A stretch of 37,548 nucleotides of DNA from Methylococcaceae bacterium (GTDB lineage Bacteria; Pseudomonadota; Gammaproteobacteria; Methylococcales; Methylomonadaceae), in contig CANNKG010000030.1 of the NCBI GenBank assembly GCA_947505105.1, positions 1 through 37,548 on the forward strand. The letters run 5' to 3'. Below the pieces are notes generated by a model. It did no database searches and was not told the origin of the DNA. It worked only from the letters and a program-made list of their open reading frames with translations. Below are positions 1 through 7,187 of the stretch, piece after piece; the stretch's first letter is position 1, and every line of letters starts with the position of its first letter. Position numbers and translations under genes: made by a program.

Positions 1-114
1 GCTCGCCATAATGACGTGGAAATGTGGGAAAAAGATAACATTCCTTACACTGTTCGAAAAAAACGCCAAGCTTTTTTCAACAATATTGCAAGCCAAAAAT
101 CGGGAGTAAAATAA
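1..114 (+). CDS. transposase, C-terminal fragment (cut by window edge)
   Basis: Frame 1 is open from the first base to a TAA at 112-114 and encodes 37 residues, starting ARHNDVEMWEKDN and ending QKSGVK. The same peptide is encoded at the opposite end of the window on the other strand, which is what shows it belongs to a repeated element. It is rich in Lys and Arg, as transposase tails often are. I do not recognise the family from these residues. The call rests on the inverted duplication, not on a motif. Confidence 0.55.
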   Translation, partial: ARHNDVEMWEKDNIPYTVRKKRQAFFNNIASQKSGVK

Positions 115-146
115 CTGGGACAGAGGGACTTATTTCGACAGCCTAG
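1..146 (+). mobile_element. 3' end of an insertion sequence (left copy)
   Basis: This stretch is repeated, inverted and without mismatch as far as I can check, at 37402-37547. It holds the end of a transposase reading frame (stop at 112-114) and about 30 bases of non-coding tail containing GGGACAGAGGGACTTATTTC. The identity between the copies stops right after a CTAG tetranucleotide at 143-146, so the element boundary lies at or just before it. CTAG could be a target sequence or part of the element end. The family cannot be named from this fragment. Confidence 0.8.
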
Positions 147-1950
147 ATATACCCTGAGTTACGCCCCGTCTCCCTATACCGGTCCGGCTTCGATTGTGAC
201 CATGGACATGGGACGTAACAGCAATTTCACAACCCAGCTTCCTGCCGGAAGCGGCTATTACGCGGTGATTCAATCCAGAGACGCCAGCGGCTCCAGCCAA
301 TATTCCAACGTCGTATCGGCAAATATTAGCTCTTACCCAATCTCTGAAGAAGTATTTACCACCCGTCAACGAACCGTCATCCCGGACTCAACCCCGTGGG
401 GCTGGGATACCGTTTTCCCCTATCAGATTTCAAGATTCCAGGACAACGGATACGGCACCTGGAAATTTGGCCCTGGCGTCAATACCAGCAAACAACTCAG
501 CATCATGTCGCCAAGTTATAACGGCGCTTCGGTCACCAATACCGCCCGGCTCTTAAGTTTCTTTACCATCACCGACGTTCATATCGTCGATGAAGAAACA
601 CCTGCGCAAGCGATTTTTTCCGGCTATCTCGGAGGCAACTCTTCGGCCTATTCGCCGGTTATTCTATTGACGACGCAGGTGCTTGACGCCGCGGTCCAAA
701 CCATTAATGCCCTGCATAAGAAAAATCCATTCGATTTCGGCCTAGCGCTCGGCGATGCGATCAACAATGCGCAGTTTAATGAACTGAGATGGTATATCGA
801 TATCCTAGACGGTGGAACCATCAATCCTGATTCGGGTAATAAAGATGACCCGAGACCCGGCCCGCTCAATGATTATCAAGATCAGTTCAAAGCGGCCGGA
901 CTCGATAAAACCATCCCGTGGTATCAATCGCTCGGCAACCATGATCATTTTTGGATGGGTTCCTACCCGATCACCAATGAAAATATTCGCCAAGCTTATA
1001 CCAACCCGAACCGAGAAATCCTCTTGATGGGCGATTTATTCGCAGATGGCGTAAATAGTCGAGTCGACTACATGGGCGCGATTGATGGCCGGACGCTTGA
1101 CGGCAACATTATCGGCGTAGGCCCGGTCGGTAACTTTCCAGACGGGGCTCCGAAAGTGCTTGCTGCGGATCAAAATCGTCGTCCCCTTACCCGGAAAGAG
1201 TGGATGAATGAATTTTTTAATACAACCTCAAATCCAGTCGGTCACGGCTTCGCGCAGACCAATGTCGAGAAAGATTTTGCTTCGTATAGTTTCGAACCGA
1301 ATCCTAACCTGCCGATTAAAGTTATCGTCCTTGACGATACTCAAGTAGACGAAAATTTCGACGAGCATGGCAACGGCTATTTGAATAATGAACGACTCTC
1401 TTGGCTGCTCAATGAGCTTGATAAGGGACAGGCAGAAAATAAACTAATGATCATCTCAGCGCACATCCCGATTGTGACGATTGGCTTCACGTCAGCGCAA
1501 GGCCCAAACTATTCGCCAGTATCGAGCAATACCTTGCTGTCTAAACTCAGCGCTTATCCGAACCTGATCCTGTGGGTCACCGGGCACCGGCATCGTAATG
1601 TCGTAACGCCAAGACCTTCGATTAATCCGGCCTATCAAGGACCACAATACGGTTTTTGGGAAGTCGAAACGGCTTCGTTACGCGATTTTCCTCAGCAGTT
1701 CCGTACTTTTGAGATTGTCCGCAATAGCGATAATAATATTTCAATCTTTATCAACGACGTCGATCCGGCAGTCAAAGAAGGCTCACTTGCCGCATTATCG
1801 CGCTCTTATGCAGTCGCTGCTCAGCAATTGTTTAAAGCTCAAACTGACTTGCTGCCATCCGGTGCCTATAACGCTGAACTGGTAAAACAATTAAGCAGCA
1901 CCATGCAGGCTAAAATTCAGAATTTTGGAACACCTTTAATCAAACAGTAA
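145..1950 (+). pseudogene. metallophosphoesterase, 5'-truncated by the insertion sequence
   Basis: A secreted-type calcineurin-like phosphoesterase. Counting residues from a GTG at 196, the metal-binding motifs appear in order: D127-x-H129 (TITDVHIVDE), G186-D187, GNHD at 247-250, H423 (SAHIP) and GHRH at 463-466. All five blocks are present, so the catalytic domain looks complete. The reading frame does not begin with a credible start. It runs open upstream into the insertion-sequence end, and the residues from 145 on (RYTLSYAPSPYTG, then YYAVIQSRDASGSSQYSN) look like the inside of a fibronectin-III-like domain. I infer that the signal peptide and first domain were separated from the gene by the insertion. 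The domain resembles the large bacterial metallophosphoesterases called RPA4764 or PPA1498 type. A shortened protein could still start at GTG 196 or ATG 202/208, but without a signal peptide it would stay in the cytoplasm. Substrate unknown. Confidence 0.75.
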
Positions 1951-1963
1951 TTTGTCAGGAATA

Positions 1964-1999
1964 GCGGCGGGAATCATGAAAATACCTAAAACCCGCCGC
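1964..1999. terminator. GC-rich hairpin after the metallophosphoesterase
   Basis: A perfect 8-bp inverted repeat, GCGGCGGG (1964-1971) and CCCGCCGC (1992-1999), with a 20-nt loop, lies 14 bp after the phosphoesterase stop. No T-run follows, so it is at best a weak intrinsic terminator or an mRNA 3'-end stabiliser. Confidence 0.4.
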
Positions 2000-2023
2000 A
2001 TCCCCCCAAACTAGGCGTAAATT

Positions 2024-2949
2024 ATGCGAAATTTTATTTTATATACGACGTTAGCATTGAGTGCCAATGCTTTGGCAATCGATAGCTACAACTCAACAAC
2101 GGGTACCCTTCAAATGGACGGCGTTGTTGATAATGGCACGCAATACAATAATGTTACGGTCCAAATACCCAGTTATAACCTCATTAGTCAAGGCTCAAAC
2201 GGCACATCTTATCTAACCCCTAGCAATTGCCAACGCTTCCTACTGCGCCCACCCCACCACTCAACGACATGACCTTGGTATTGGTCAGACACGGCGAGAA
2301 AGCACTGCAAACCACCGGTCCAAACGCTGGACAAGACATCGCAGAGAACGGCAATATGACAAGTATTGGTCAGATCCGGGCTCAATTGCTACCGGCACGT
2401 TTGAATAGTTTATTTGGTTGCCCGAATTACATCATCGCCCCGAATCCGGCAGGCTTAATTCAAGGCCACAATTATATAAGGCCAGCGGCACTGATAGAGC
2501 CAACTGCAACCACCTTAGATTTTCCATTATGGATGCCTTACGGTCTTTCAAACTCACAATGGCTCGCCAAGGATTTATTGACCGATCCGGTATTTGCGTC
2601 AAAAGCGCCAAATCAAGCGAATACCGCGTTCATCGCGTGGGAGCATGATAATATTGTACTGATGACCAACTACATCACCAACGCCAATCCAGGTGTTCCA
2701 ATTATTGTCCCCGCAGGTATTACCAAGCCGGCCAATCCCGGCATTCCGGGCATGGTGATAGACTCCCCGAGTGAAAGCGTAACGCTTAACGGAACGGTCT
2801 ACAATTGTCAGCCGTTACCGACCACTCCGTGGACAGATTGCGATTATGATTCCATTTGGGTGCTCAATATCCGCAATGGCAATCATGTCTGCTATGTCCA
2901 TCTGTATGAAAATTTAAATAACCCGCAATATCAACAAACCTGTCAATGA
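2024..2949 (+). pseudogene. secreted histidine phosphatase-family protein, frameshifted
   Basis: The first part (2024-2229) encodes a signal peptide (MRNFILYTTLALSANALA) and a short polar segment up to about SYLTPSN. The same protein then appears to continue in another frame from about 2227 as PTLPTAPTPPLNDMTLVLVRHGEK through to TAA-equivalent end 2949. The second part has the phosphohistidine motif RHGEK and a later AWEHDN, where the His would be the second catalytic His of the phosphoglycerate-mutase-like superfamily. Neither half makes sense alone: the first ends shortly after the shift, and the second has no leader and opens just after a TAG at 2221-2223. One base lost, or two gained, between about 2222 and 2230 would restore a single exported protein of roughly 308 residues. 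A sequencing error is also possible. It sits 73 bp after another exported phosphatase, so both may have served organic phosphate use. Confidence 0.65.
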
Positions 2950-2953
2950 GTGT

Positions 2954-3127
2954 CTAACTAACCAGCAATTCTCAACTTGAAGCCAAATAAAGGTGTCGGG
3001 AAGGGTTAAGCGAAAATGTCGGCAGCATGGATGCTGCCGTCAAGCCCTCAGGGATGGGTTTACGGCGTTCTTAGGTTAACCCTTCCCGACGCCAGACTGT
3101 CCAAATTGAGAATTGCTGCTAACTAAC
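2954..3127. mobile_element. MITE-like element with target-site duplication
   Basis: A 156-bp element (2963-3118) has 13-bp perfect terminal inverted repeats CAGCAATTCTCAA and TTGAGAATTGCTG. Directly outside is a perfect 9-bp direct repeat CTAACTAAC (2954-2962 and 3119-3127). A second, internal inverted pair of 18 bp with one mismatch (2992-3009 and 3076-3093, GGGAAGGGTTAA core) and a small perfect hairpin GGCAGCAT-GG-ATGCTGCC (3021-3038) fill the middle. There is no coding frame inside. Terminal repeats plus a 9-bp duplication are the signature of transposition by a DDE transposase acting in trans. The source element is not in the window. Confidence 0.75.
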
Positions 3128-3180
3128 CGCCATCGACAAAAGCTACAAGACTTACATCAAGCCTTGTGGCGATGGGGTTA
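3124..3180. terminator. hairpin between convergent genes
   Basis: An imperfect stem pairs TAACCGCCATCG (3124-3135) with CGATGGGGTTA (3170-3180), and an inner stem pairs CTACAAG (3143-3149) with CTTGTGG (3163-3169). It lies between the convergent histidine phosphatase and ketoreductase genes and could end transcription from either side. There is no long T-run. The MITE-like element is inserted at the foot of this stem. Confidence 0.4.
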
Positions 3181-3190
3181 GACTGAAAAC

Positions 3191-3913
3191 TCAAGCCATC
3201 GCGCCATTGATATTAATAACCTGCCCCGAAATATAAGCCGCATCTTCCGAGCACAGAAACGCTACCAATGCCGCCACCTCTTCAACGCGCCCGGCGCGTT
3301 GCATCGGGACCATTTTTTTAATCACTTCAGGACTAAACGCTTCCATAGTCAAACTGCTTTCAATAATGCCCGGCGCAACGGCATTTACGGTAATATTGCG
3401 TGACGCCAATTCTAAAGCCAGTGATTTGGTCGCTCCATGCAACGCCGATTTTGCCGCCGCATAGTTGACCTGCCCTCGATTTCCCATAACACCAGCGACC
3501 GACGACAAATTAATAATTCGTCCCCAACGCGTGCGGATCATCGGCATCAACAATGGTTGAGTGACATTGTAAAAACCGTTCAAAGAAACGTCGATAACTT
3601 CGGACCACTGCTCCTGACTCATTCCAGCGAGCGGACCATCCCGATGAATTCCGGCGTTATTAATCACGATCTGAATTGGCCCGGAAGCGAGAAGCTCCTG
3701 AAGCTCTAAATGCGTTGCTTGAACATTGGTAACATCAAATGCCACCGCCTCTGCCGACCCACCTGCTGCTTCGATACTCAGCACAATAGCTTTAGCTTTA
3801 GACAAGTGCATATTGCTATGGACAATGACATGGATACCATCCATTGCCAGACGATGACAGATTGCCGAACCAATTTCACCACTGCCGCCGGTCACAAGTG
3901 CTTTTTTTATCAT
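3191..3913 (-). CDS. 3-oxoacyl-ACP reductase, FabG-like (aryl-polyene type, ApeQ-like)
   Basis: A short-chain dehydrogenase of 240 residues, expected to reduce 3-oxoacyl-ACP to 3-hydroxyacyl-ACP with NAD(P)H in the cytoplasm. The dinucleotide-binding loop is TGGSGEIG near residues 8-15, NNAG is at 85-88, and the catalytic set is Ser138, Tyr151 and Lys155 (YAAAK). The usual APG motif follows (NAVAPGIIES). It is the last gene of a five-gene minus-strand operon and its start overlaps the preceding dehydratase stop by 4 bp. Pairing with a FabA-like dehydratase, a second dehydratase and an acyl-CoA ligase is what points to an aryl-polyene-like pathway rather than the housekeeping fatty acid route. 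The ApeQ equivalence is inferred from this context. Confidence 0.9.
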   Translation of the reverse strand: MIKKALVTGGSGEIGSAICHRLAMDGIHVIVHSNMHLSKAKAIVLSIEAAGGSAEAVAFDVTNVQATHLELQELLASGPIQIVINNAGIHRDGPLAGMSQEQWSEVIDVSLNGFYNVTQPLLMPMIRTRWGRIINLSSVAGVMGNRGQVNYAAAKSALHGATKSLALELASRNITVNAVAPGIIESSLTMEAFSPEVIKKMVPMQRAGRVEEVAALVAFLCSEDAAYISGQVININGAMA

Positions 3914-4347
3914 AATGTATTAATCACCGTTGCTCTTGCTTCAAGTAATAATTGCCCACAACTATCGGTAACATTGAACTGATAGACCGCGCCATTTTTA
4001 ATTTTTAATTCCGCATACGCTTCAATTACGAGTTTTTCTTTGACATCATCCAAATTATCAATATAAAAATGCGCTGCCCGCACTGCTGCCAAATAACCCG
4101 GCACCGCTATCCCCGTCAACAAGCCACCGTGAATCGCCATCACTTGCGCGCCATATTCAAGTAGATGCACCCCTGCCAATTGCCCTTCCATACGTAATGG
4201 ATTGGCCGGGTTTTGATGGCTGAGCGTCGAGCACTTTATGGCGGTTTCAATCCAATATTCAACGGTATCAATCAAAACCATACTTCCGCTATGCGGAATA
4301 AGATGCTCAAATTGCTCTCTTGACAAGGAAGGGTTAACGCTCATCAT
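3910..4347 (-). CDS. hot-dog 3-hydroxyacyl-ACP dehydratase (ApeP-like)
   Basis: A 145-residue protein of the FabA/FabZ hot-dog fold. The expected catalytic His is His19 in LIPHSGSMVLID, the place of the PHR-x-P motif in relatives, and the second catalytic position is Glu64 in HLLEYGAQ. The reaction would be removal of water from 3-hydroxyacyl-ACP. The first Met is followed at once by a second, so the start could be one codon later. It overlaps the acyltransferase upstream by 14 bp and the ketoreductase downstream by 4 bp, so it is translated from the same message. In aryl-polyene clusters this type works with a smaller HFP-type dehydratase, which is also present here (5239-5550). Confidence 0.85.
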   Translation of the reverse strand: MMSVNPSLSREQFEHLIPHSGSMVLIDTVEYWIETAIKCSTLSHQNPANPLRMEGQLAGVHLLEYGAQVMAIHGGLLTGIAVPGYLAAVRAAHFYIDNLDDVKEKLVIEAYAELKIKNGAVYQFNVTDSCGQLLLEARATVINTL

Positions 4348-5242
4348 CCCGCCAATAGTCGTAGAAATTAAACCAATTATAAGGTGCCATCAGTAGATAT
4401 TTTTCGAGCAAATCAACATAACGCTGGGTCCATTCCTGAATGTCCTCTTGGCGCCGAGCCCGATTCAGAACAATTTGTTCGGCCAGTAATTCAAAATGAA
4501 TTTCGTAACGATTACCTCCTAAATATAGACCAAAAAAGACAATTAATGGCACTTTTAAAGTTGCAGCAATCAGTATTGGTGCTACAGGTATTGCAACTTC
4601 CTGTCCAAGTAACCGGCACATGACTGTTTTTTCCGCCTCGCCGCCCGTAATACGATCACCCAACATGCCTACAGCATAGCCATTGGCAATAGCCTCTTTG
4701 ACATCCAACAGACTATTGGCGCCGCCGGTCAATGGAATAATGGTTTCGGCGACTTTCGGATTCAGAGCATTCAACATCTGCATGATCATTGGGGTATGAC
4801 CTTCATGCATTAGAATTTTAATCGGTAAGGGGCTTTTTTTTATCGCGTAGCTACGCAAGACTTCAAAACTACCAAGATGACTTCCGAGTAACATACAACC
4901 CATGCCATTCTTGGAAAATTTTATCGGCATATTTTCAGTCGGAAAGGTAATCTGTAATTGATCAAACTGGCCGGTAATTAGATAAATGCGATCTAGAATG
5001 GTCGATGCAAAGCTATGAATATGTTTAATGACTTCCAGAGGCGAGGCGGGTCGGTTAAAGACCTTGCTCAAATAAAGCTTTGATGCTCGCCGCTGATGTC
5101 TGGCAAACAAATAATAATAACCGCTAATCGGATATAACAGACCTCTGGCAAACGGACGCCCCAAGTTTAGCGCGATCCAACGAATCAAATCTAATGCCAG
5201 TGGACTACTATGTTCCTTAAGTCGCTGCCAATCGTTGGTCAT
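4334..5242 (-). CDS. LpxL/HtrB-like lysophospholipid-type acyltransferase
   Basis: A 302-residue acyltransferase of the lipid A biosynthesis acyltransferase family. The H-x4-E active-site motif is His122-LGSF-Glu127, preceded by a hydrophobic strand (GMGCMLLGS). A segment near residues 20-47 (LIRWIALNLGRPF, GYYYLFARH) could be a membrane-associated N-terminal helix. In aryl-polyene clusters a related acyltransferase is thought to move the finished acyl chain to a lipid or sugar acceptor at the inner membrane. Here that is inferred from neighbours. Length is close to LpxL. Its start overlaps the stop of the small dehydratase by 4 bp and its end overlaps the next dehydratase by 14 bp. Confidence 0.85.
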   Translation of the reverse strand: MTNDWQRLKEHSSPLALDLIRWIALNLGRPFARGLLYPISGYYYLFARHQRRASKLYLSKVFNRPASPLEVIKHIHSFASTILDRIYLITGQFDQLQITFPTENMPIKFSKNGMGCMLLGSHLGSFEVLRSYAIKKSPLPIKILMHEGHTPMIMQMLNALNPKVAETIIPLTGGANSLLDVKEAIANGYAVGMLGDRITGGEAEKTVMCRLLGQEVAIPVAPILIAATLKVPLIVFFGLYLGGNRYEIHFELLAEQIVLNRARRQEDIQEWTQRYVDLLEKYLLMAPYNWFNFYDYWRDDER

Positions 5243-5550
5243 GATTTTTCCGTAATCGAAAACACTCCGGTGACTAGTTTGTGTTCCGAAGTTTCACAAT
5301 GAAATTTATAATGATCAGGTGAAATTTGAACAATACACACCCGAAAGGCTTGCTCAGGCCTTAAGGGTTGTAAAAACTTCACTTGAACGAAAGTTTTTAT
5401 TTGAATCGAGGCGTGCCATTGCGCCATAAACCATCGGACGTAGTCCAGAATGACCGATCCGGGGACAATCGGATTGTTCGGAAAATGCCCCGCCAAGCTT
5501 GGATGATTGGCCGAAATAGTGAATTTAGCGGAAAATTTAGCCAAGATCAC
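5239..5550 (-). CDS. small hot-dog dehydratase/thioesterase-like protein (ApeI-like)
   Basis: A 103-residue single hot-dog domain. The conserved block SLAGHFPNNPIVPGSVILDYV near residues 18-38, written here only to locate it, has His22 in the position of the catalytic His. This GHFP-x-NP-x-VPG pattern is typical of the ApeI-type 3-hydroxyacyl-ACP dehydratases found beside aryl-polyene ligases. It overlaps the ligase gene upstream by 14 bp and the acyltransferase downstream by 4 bp. The very short length fits ApeI-type proteins, not FabZ (about 150 residues). Confidence 0.82.
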   Translation of the reverse strand: MILAKFSAKFTISANHPSLAGHFPNNPIVPGSVILDYVRWFMAQWHASIQIKTFVQVKFLQPLRPEQAFRVCIVQISPDHYKFHCETSEHKLVTGVFSITEKS

Positions 5551-6862
5551 GTTCCCGAATCAATACATCTAAAGCGGTTTTATCAATTTTGCCCAGCGCA
5601 TTACGTGGCAAATGCATAACCCGCATCACTTGCCGGGGAATAAAAACCGGATCGATGGATTTTCTGAGTTGCCCGATAATTACTTCTTTCGACAATTGGC
5701 TCACCACCACAACCGATAAACGTTCGCTCTGCATTTCAAAAAATACCCCGTCATCCACTCCATCAATGGCATTCAAACGCAAATTCAATTCCGCCAGCGA
5801 AGCTCGCTTACCGGCAATTTTAATCAAATCGGTCGAACGCCCCAGAATACGAAAACCTTGCTCGGCTTTAAGCTCGAAACAATCATCCAACATTATCGCC
5901 TGATTCAAATGTCCGCCCTGAACCCAAAACTGTCCAACCTGCTCCTGGAGCGTGATTCCCTCATAGTTTTGCCAGACTTCGGTGAACGCAGTTCTTCGAC
6001 TGGCAAACGATTGGGTCTCGGTACTGCCGAACAATTCAAACAACGGCGCATGGAGCTTATTTTCAACGGCAATGGCTAATGCCTGTGCCATCGGCGCGGT
6101 TGACGACAAAATTTTAGCCACTGCGGGCCAATTGGTTTCACTTCTAATCAGGGCTTTTAAATGGATCGGCGTAGCAACCAAAATAGCACCGCCTTGAACT
6201 TCCTCTAAACTTCGATGTACATCTTCAGGATAAAATGGCCGACAGTTATGCAAGGTCAAACCTGAAAACAAGGGCCAAAAAAATGAAGTCTCTAAACCGT
6301 ACATGTGTTGTGGCGGCACGGTTGAAACCAAGGTCAAATGTTTGTCGAGCAGATCCAATTGCGCTAATGCTAATTCGCTACCACGTTGAAATTCACTCAA
6401 GGTTTTAAAAATTGCTTTCGGTTCACCGGTGCTCCCCGAAGTAAACGAAATTGATATTGGCCTATTAACGTCAAGTGCAGGAAAAGCACGTTCGCTTAAA
6501 CGTAGCTCTTGCATGGCCAGCCTTATTTGACCATAGTGATCATTAAACGCTTCGTCACTAAGCACATAACTGTGTGAGTAGTTGGCTAACAATTCCTCAA
6601 TAATCAAGGGGGTCTGATTTGGCGGTAACAGCGATATTTGTCCCCGAAGCAGTACAGCTAGAAAAGCAACCATAAACAAATACCGGTCTTGACACAGATT
6701 TATCGCATAGTGTTGTTCCGGGAGTAACTCACTGATATAAAGCGCGTGCGCCAGTAATTCCCGTCGAGAGAACTGCCCATGGGTGGTAAGGCAAAAAGGT
6801 GCATCCAGATTTTCAACCAAATAATCTGGCAGTAAAATCCATTTTGAAGTCGAAGCGGTCAA
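5537..6862 (-). CDS. AMP-dependent acyl-CoA/ACP ligase (ApeH-like)
   Basis: A 441-residue adenylate-forming enzyme, first gene of the five-gene operon. The phosphate-binding motif FTSGSTGEPKA lies at residues 140-150, the ELFGSTET core motif follows, then GRSTDLIKIAGKR (hinge) and the C-terminal catalytic Lys near 425 in NALGKID. It would activate an acyl or aryl acid with ATP and load it on CoA or an acyl carrier protein. It is shorter than ordinary acyl-CoA synthetases (about 520-560), as is usual for the ligases of aryl-polyene clusters. The start ATG at 6860-6862 has no other in-frame candidate close by. The aryl-polyene assignment is inferred from the gene set. No ketosynthase or carrier protein lies next to it. 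Confidence 0.85.
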   Translation of the reverse strand: MTASTSKWILLPDYLVENLDAPFCLTTHGQFSRRELLAHALYISELLPEQHYAINLCQDRYLFMVAFLAVLLRGQISLLPPNQTPLIIEELLANYSHSYVLSDEAFNDHYGQIRLAMQELRLSERAFPALDVNRPISISFTSGSTGEPKAIFKTLSEFQRGSELALAQLDLLDKHLTLVSTVPPQHMYGLETSFFWPLFSGLTLHNCRPFYPEDVHRSLEEVQGGAILVATPIHLKALIRSETNWPAVAKILSSTAPMAQALAIAVENKLHAPLFELFGSTETQSFASRRTAFTEVWQNYEGITLQEQVGQFWVQGGHLNQAIMLDDCFELKAEQGFRILGRSTDLIKIAGKRASLAELNLRLNAIDGVDDGVFFEMQSERLSVVVVSQLSKEVIIGQLRKSIDPVFIPRQVMRVMHLPRNALGKIDKTALDVLIRERDLG

Positions 6863-7187
6863 AATTAGGTAATGTTAAAGAGTGGTTAGATTAAGTGGAT
6901 TTCGTCAATTTGAACGTCCTATTACCCCAAATTTTTAGGATAAGCGTTCGCCGGGGATAAGGTTAAGTTGAATTGCCAGTCACAACGTTGTCAACCAAGC
7001 ATTATAATTTTGTAAATTATACAATAATCTCGCACATCATGGCCTAAGGTTCAATCATCCATCTGGATTCATACGAAATCTGATGTTCTCAAAGTTGTCA
7101 CTATAATTCCGGCAGACTGGTATTTTAACGTGTGTGGGATAAACTGGTTATTTAAAAATGAAAGCTTAATAACGACTTACAGTCCCG
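6863..7187. promoter_or_regulatory. divergent intergenic region with candidate operator
   Basis: These 325 bp separate the aryl-polyene-like operon (minus) from the photolyase gene (plus) and must hold both promoters. I see no gene. The one notable site is TTGTAAATTATACAA at 7010-7024, with 5-bp arms TTGTA/TACAA and a 5-bp AT spacer, a plausible operator for a dimeric regulator. MerR-family light regulators (LitR/CarH) often control photolyase clusters, but I cannot tie this site to them. Confidence 0.35.

Noticed and set aside
130-369. Minus-strand frame of 79 codons across the insertion boundary
   Set aside because: It lies opposite the metallophosphoesterase frame, spans the element junction and has no protein-like features.
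2963-3118. CRISPR or tandem repeat in the repeat-rich intergenic region
   Set aside because: The repeats are inverted, not regularly spaced direct repeats, and fit a MITE.
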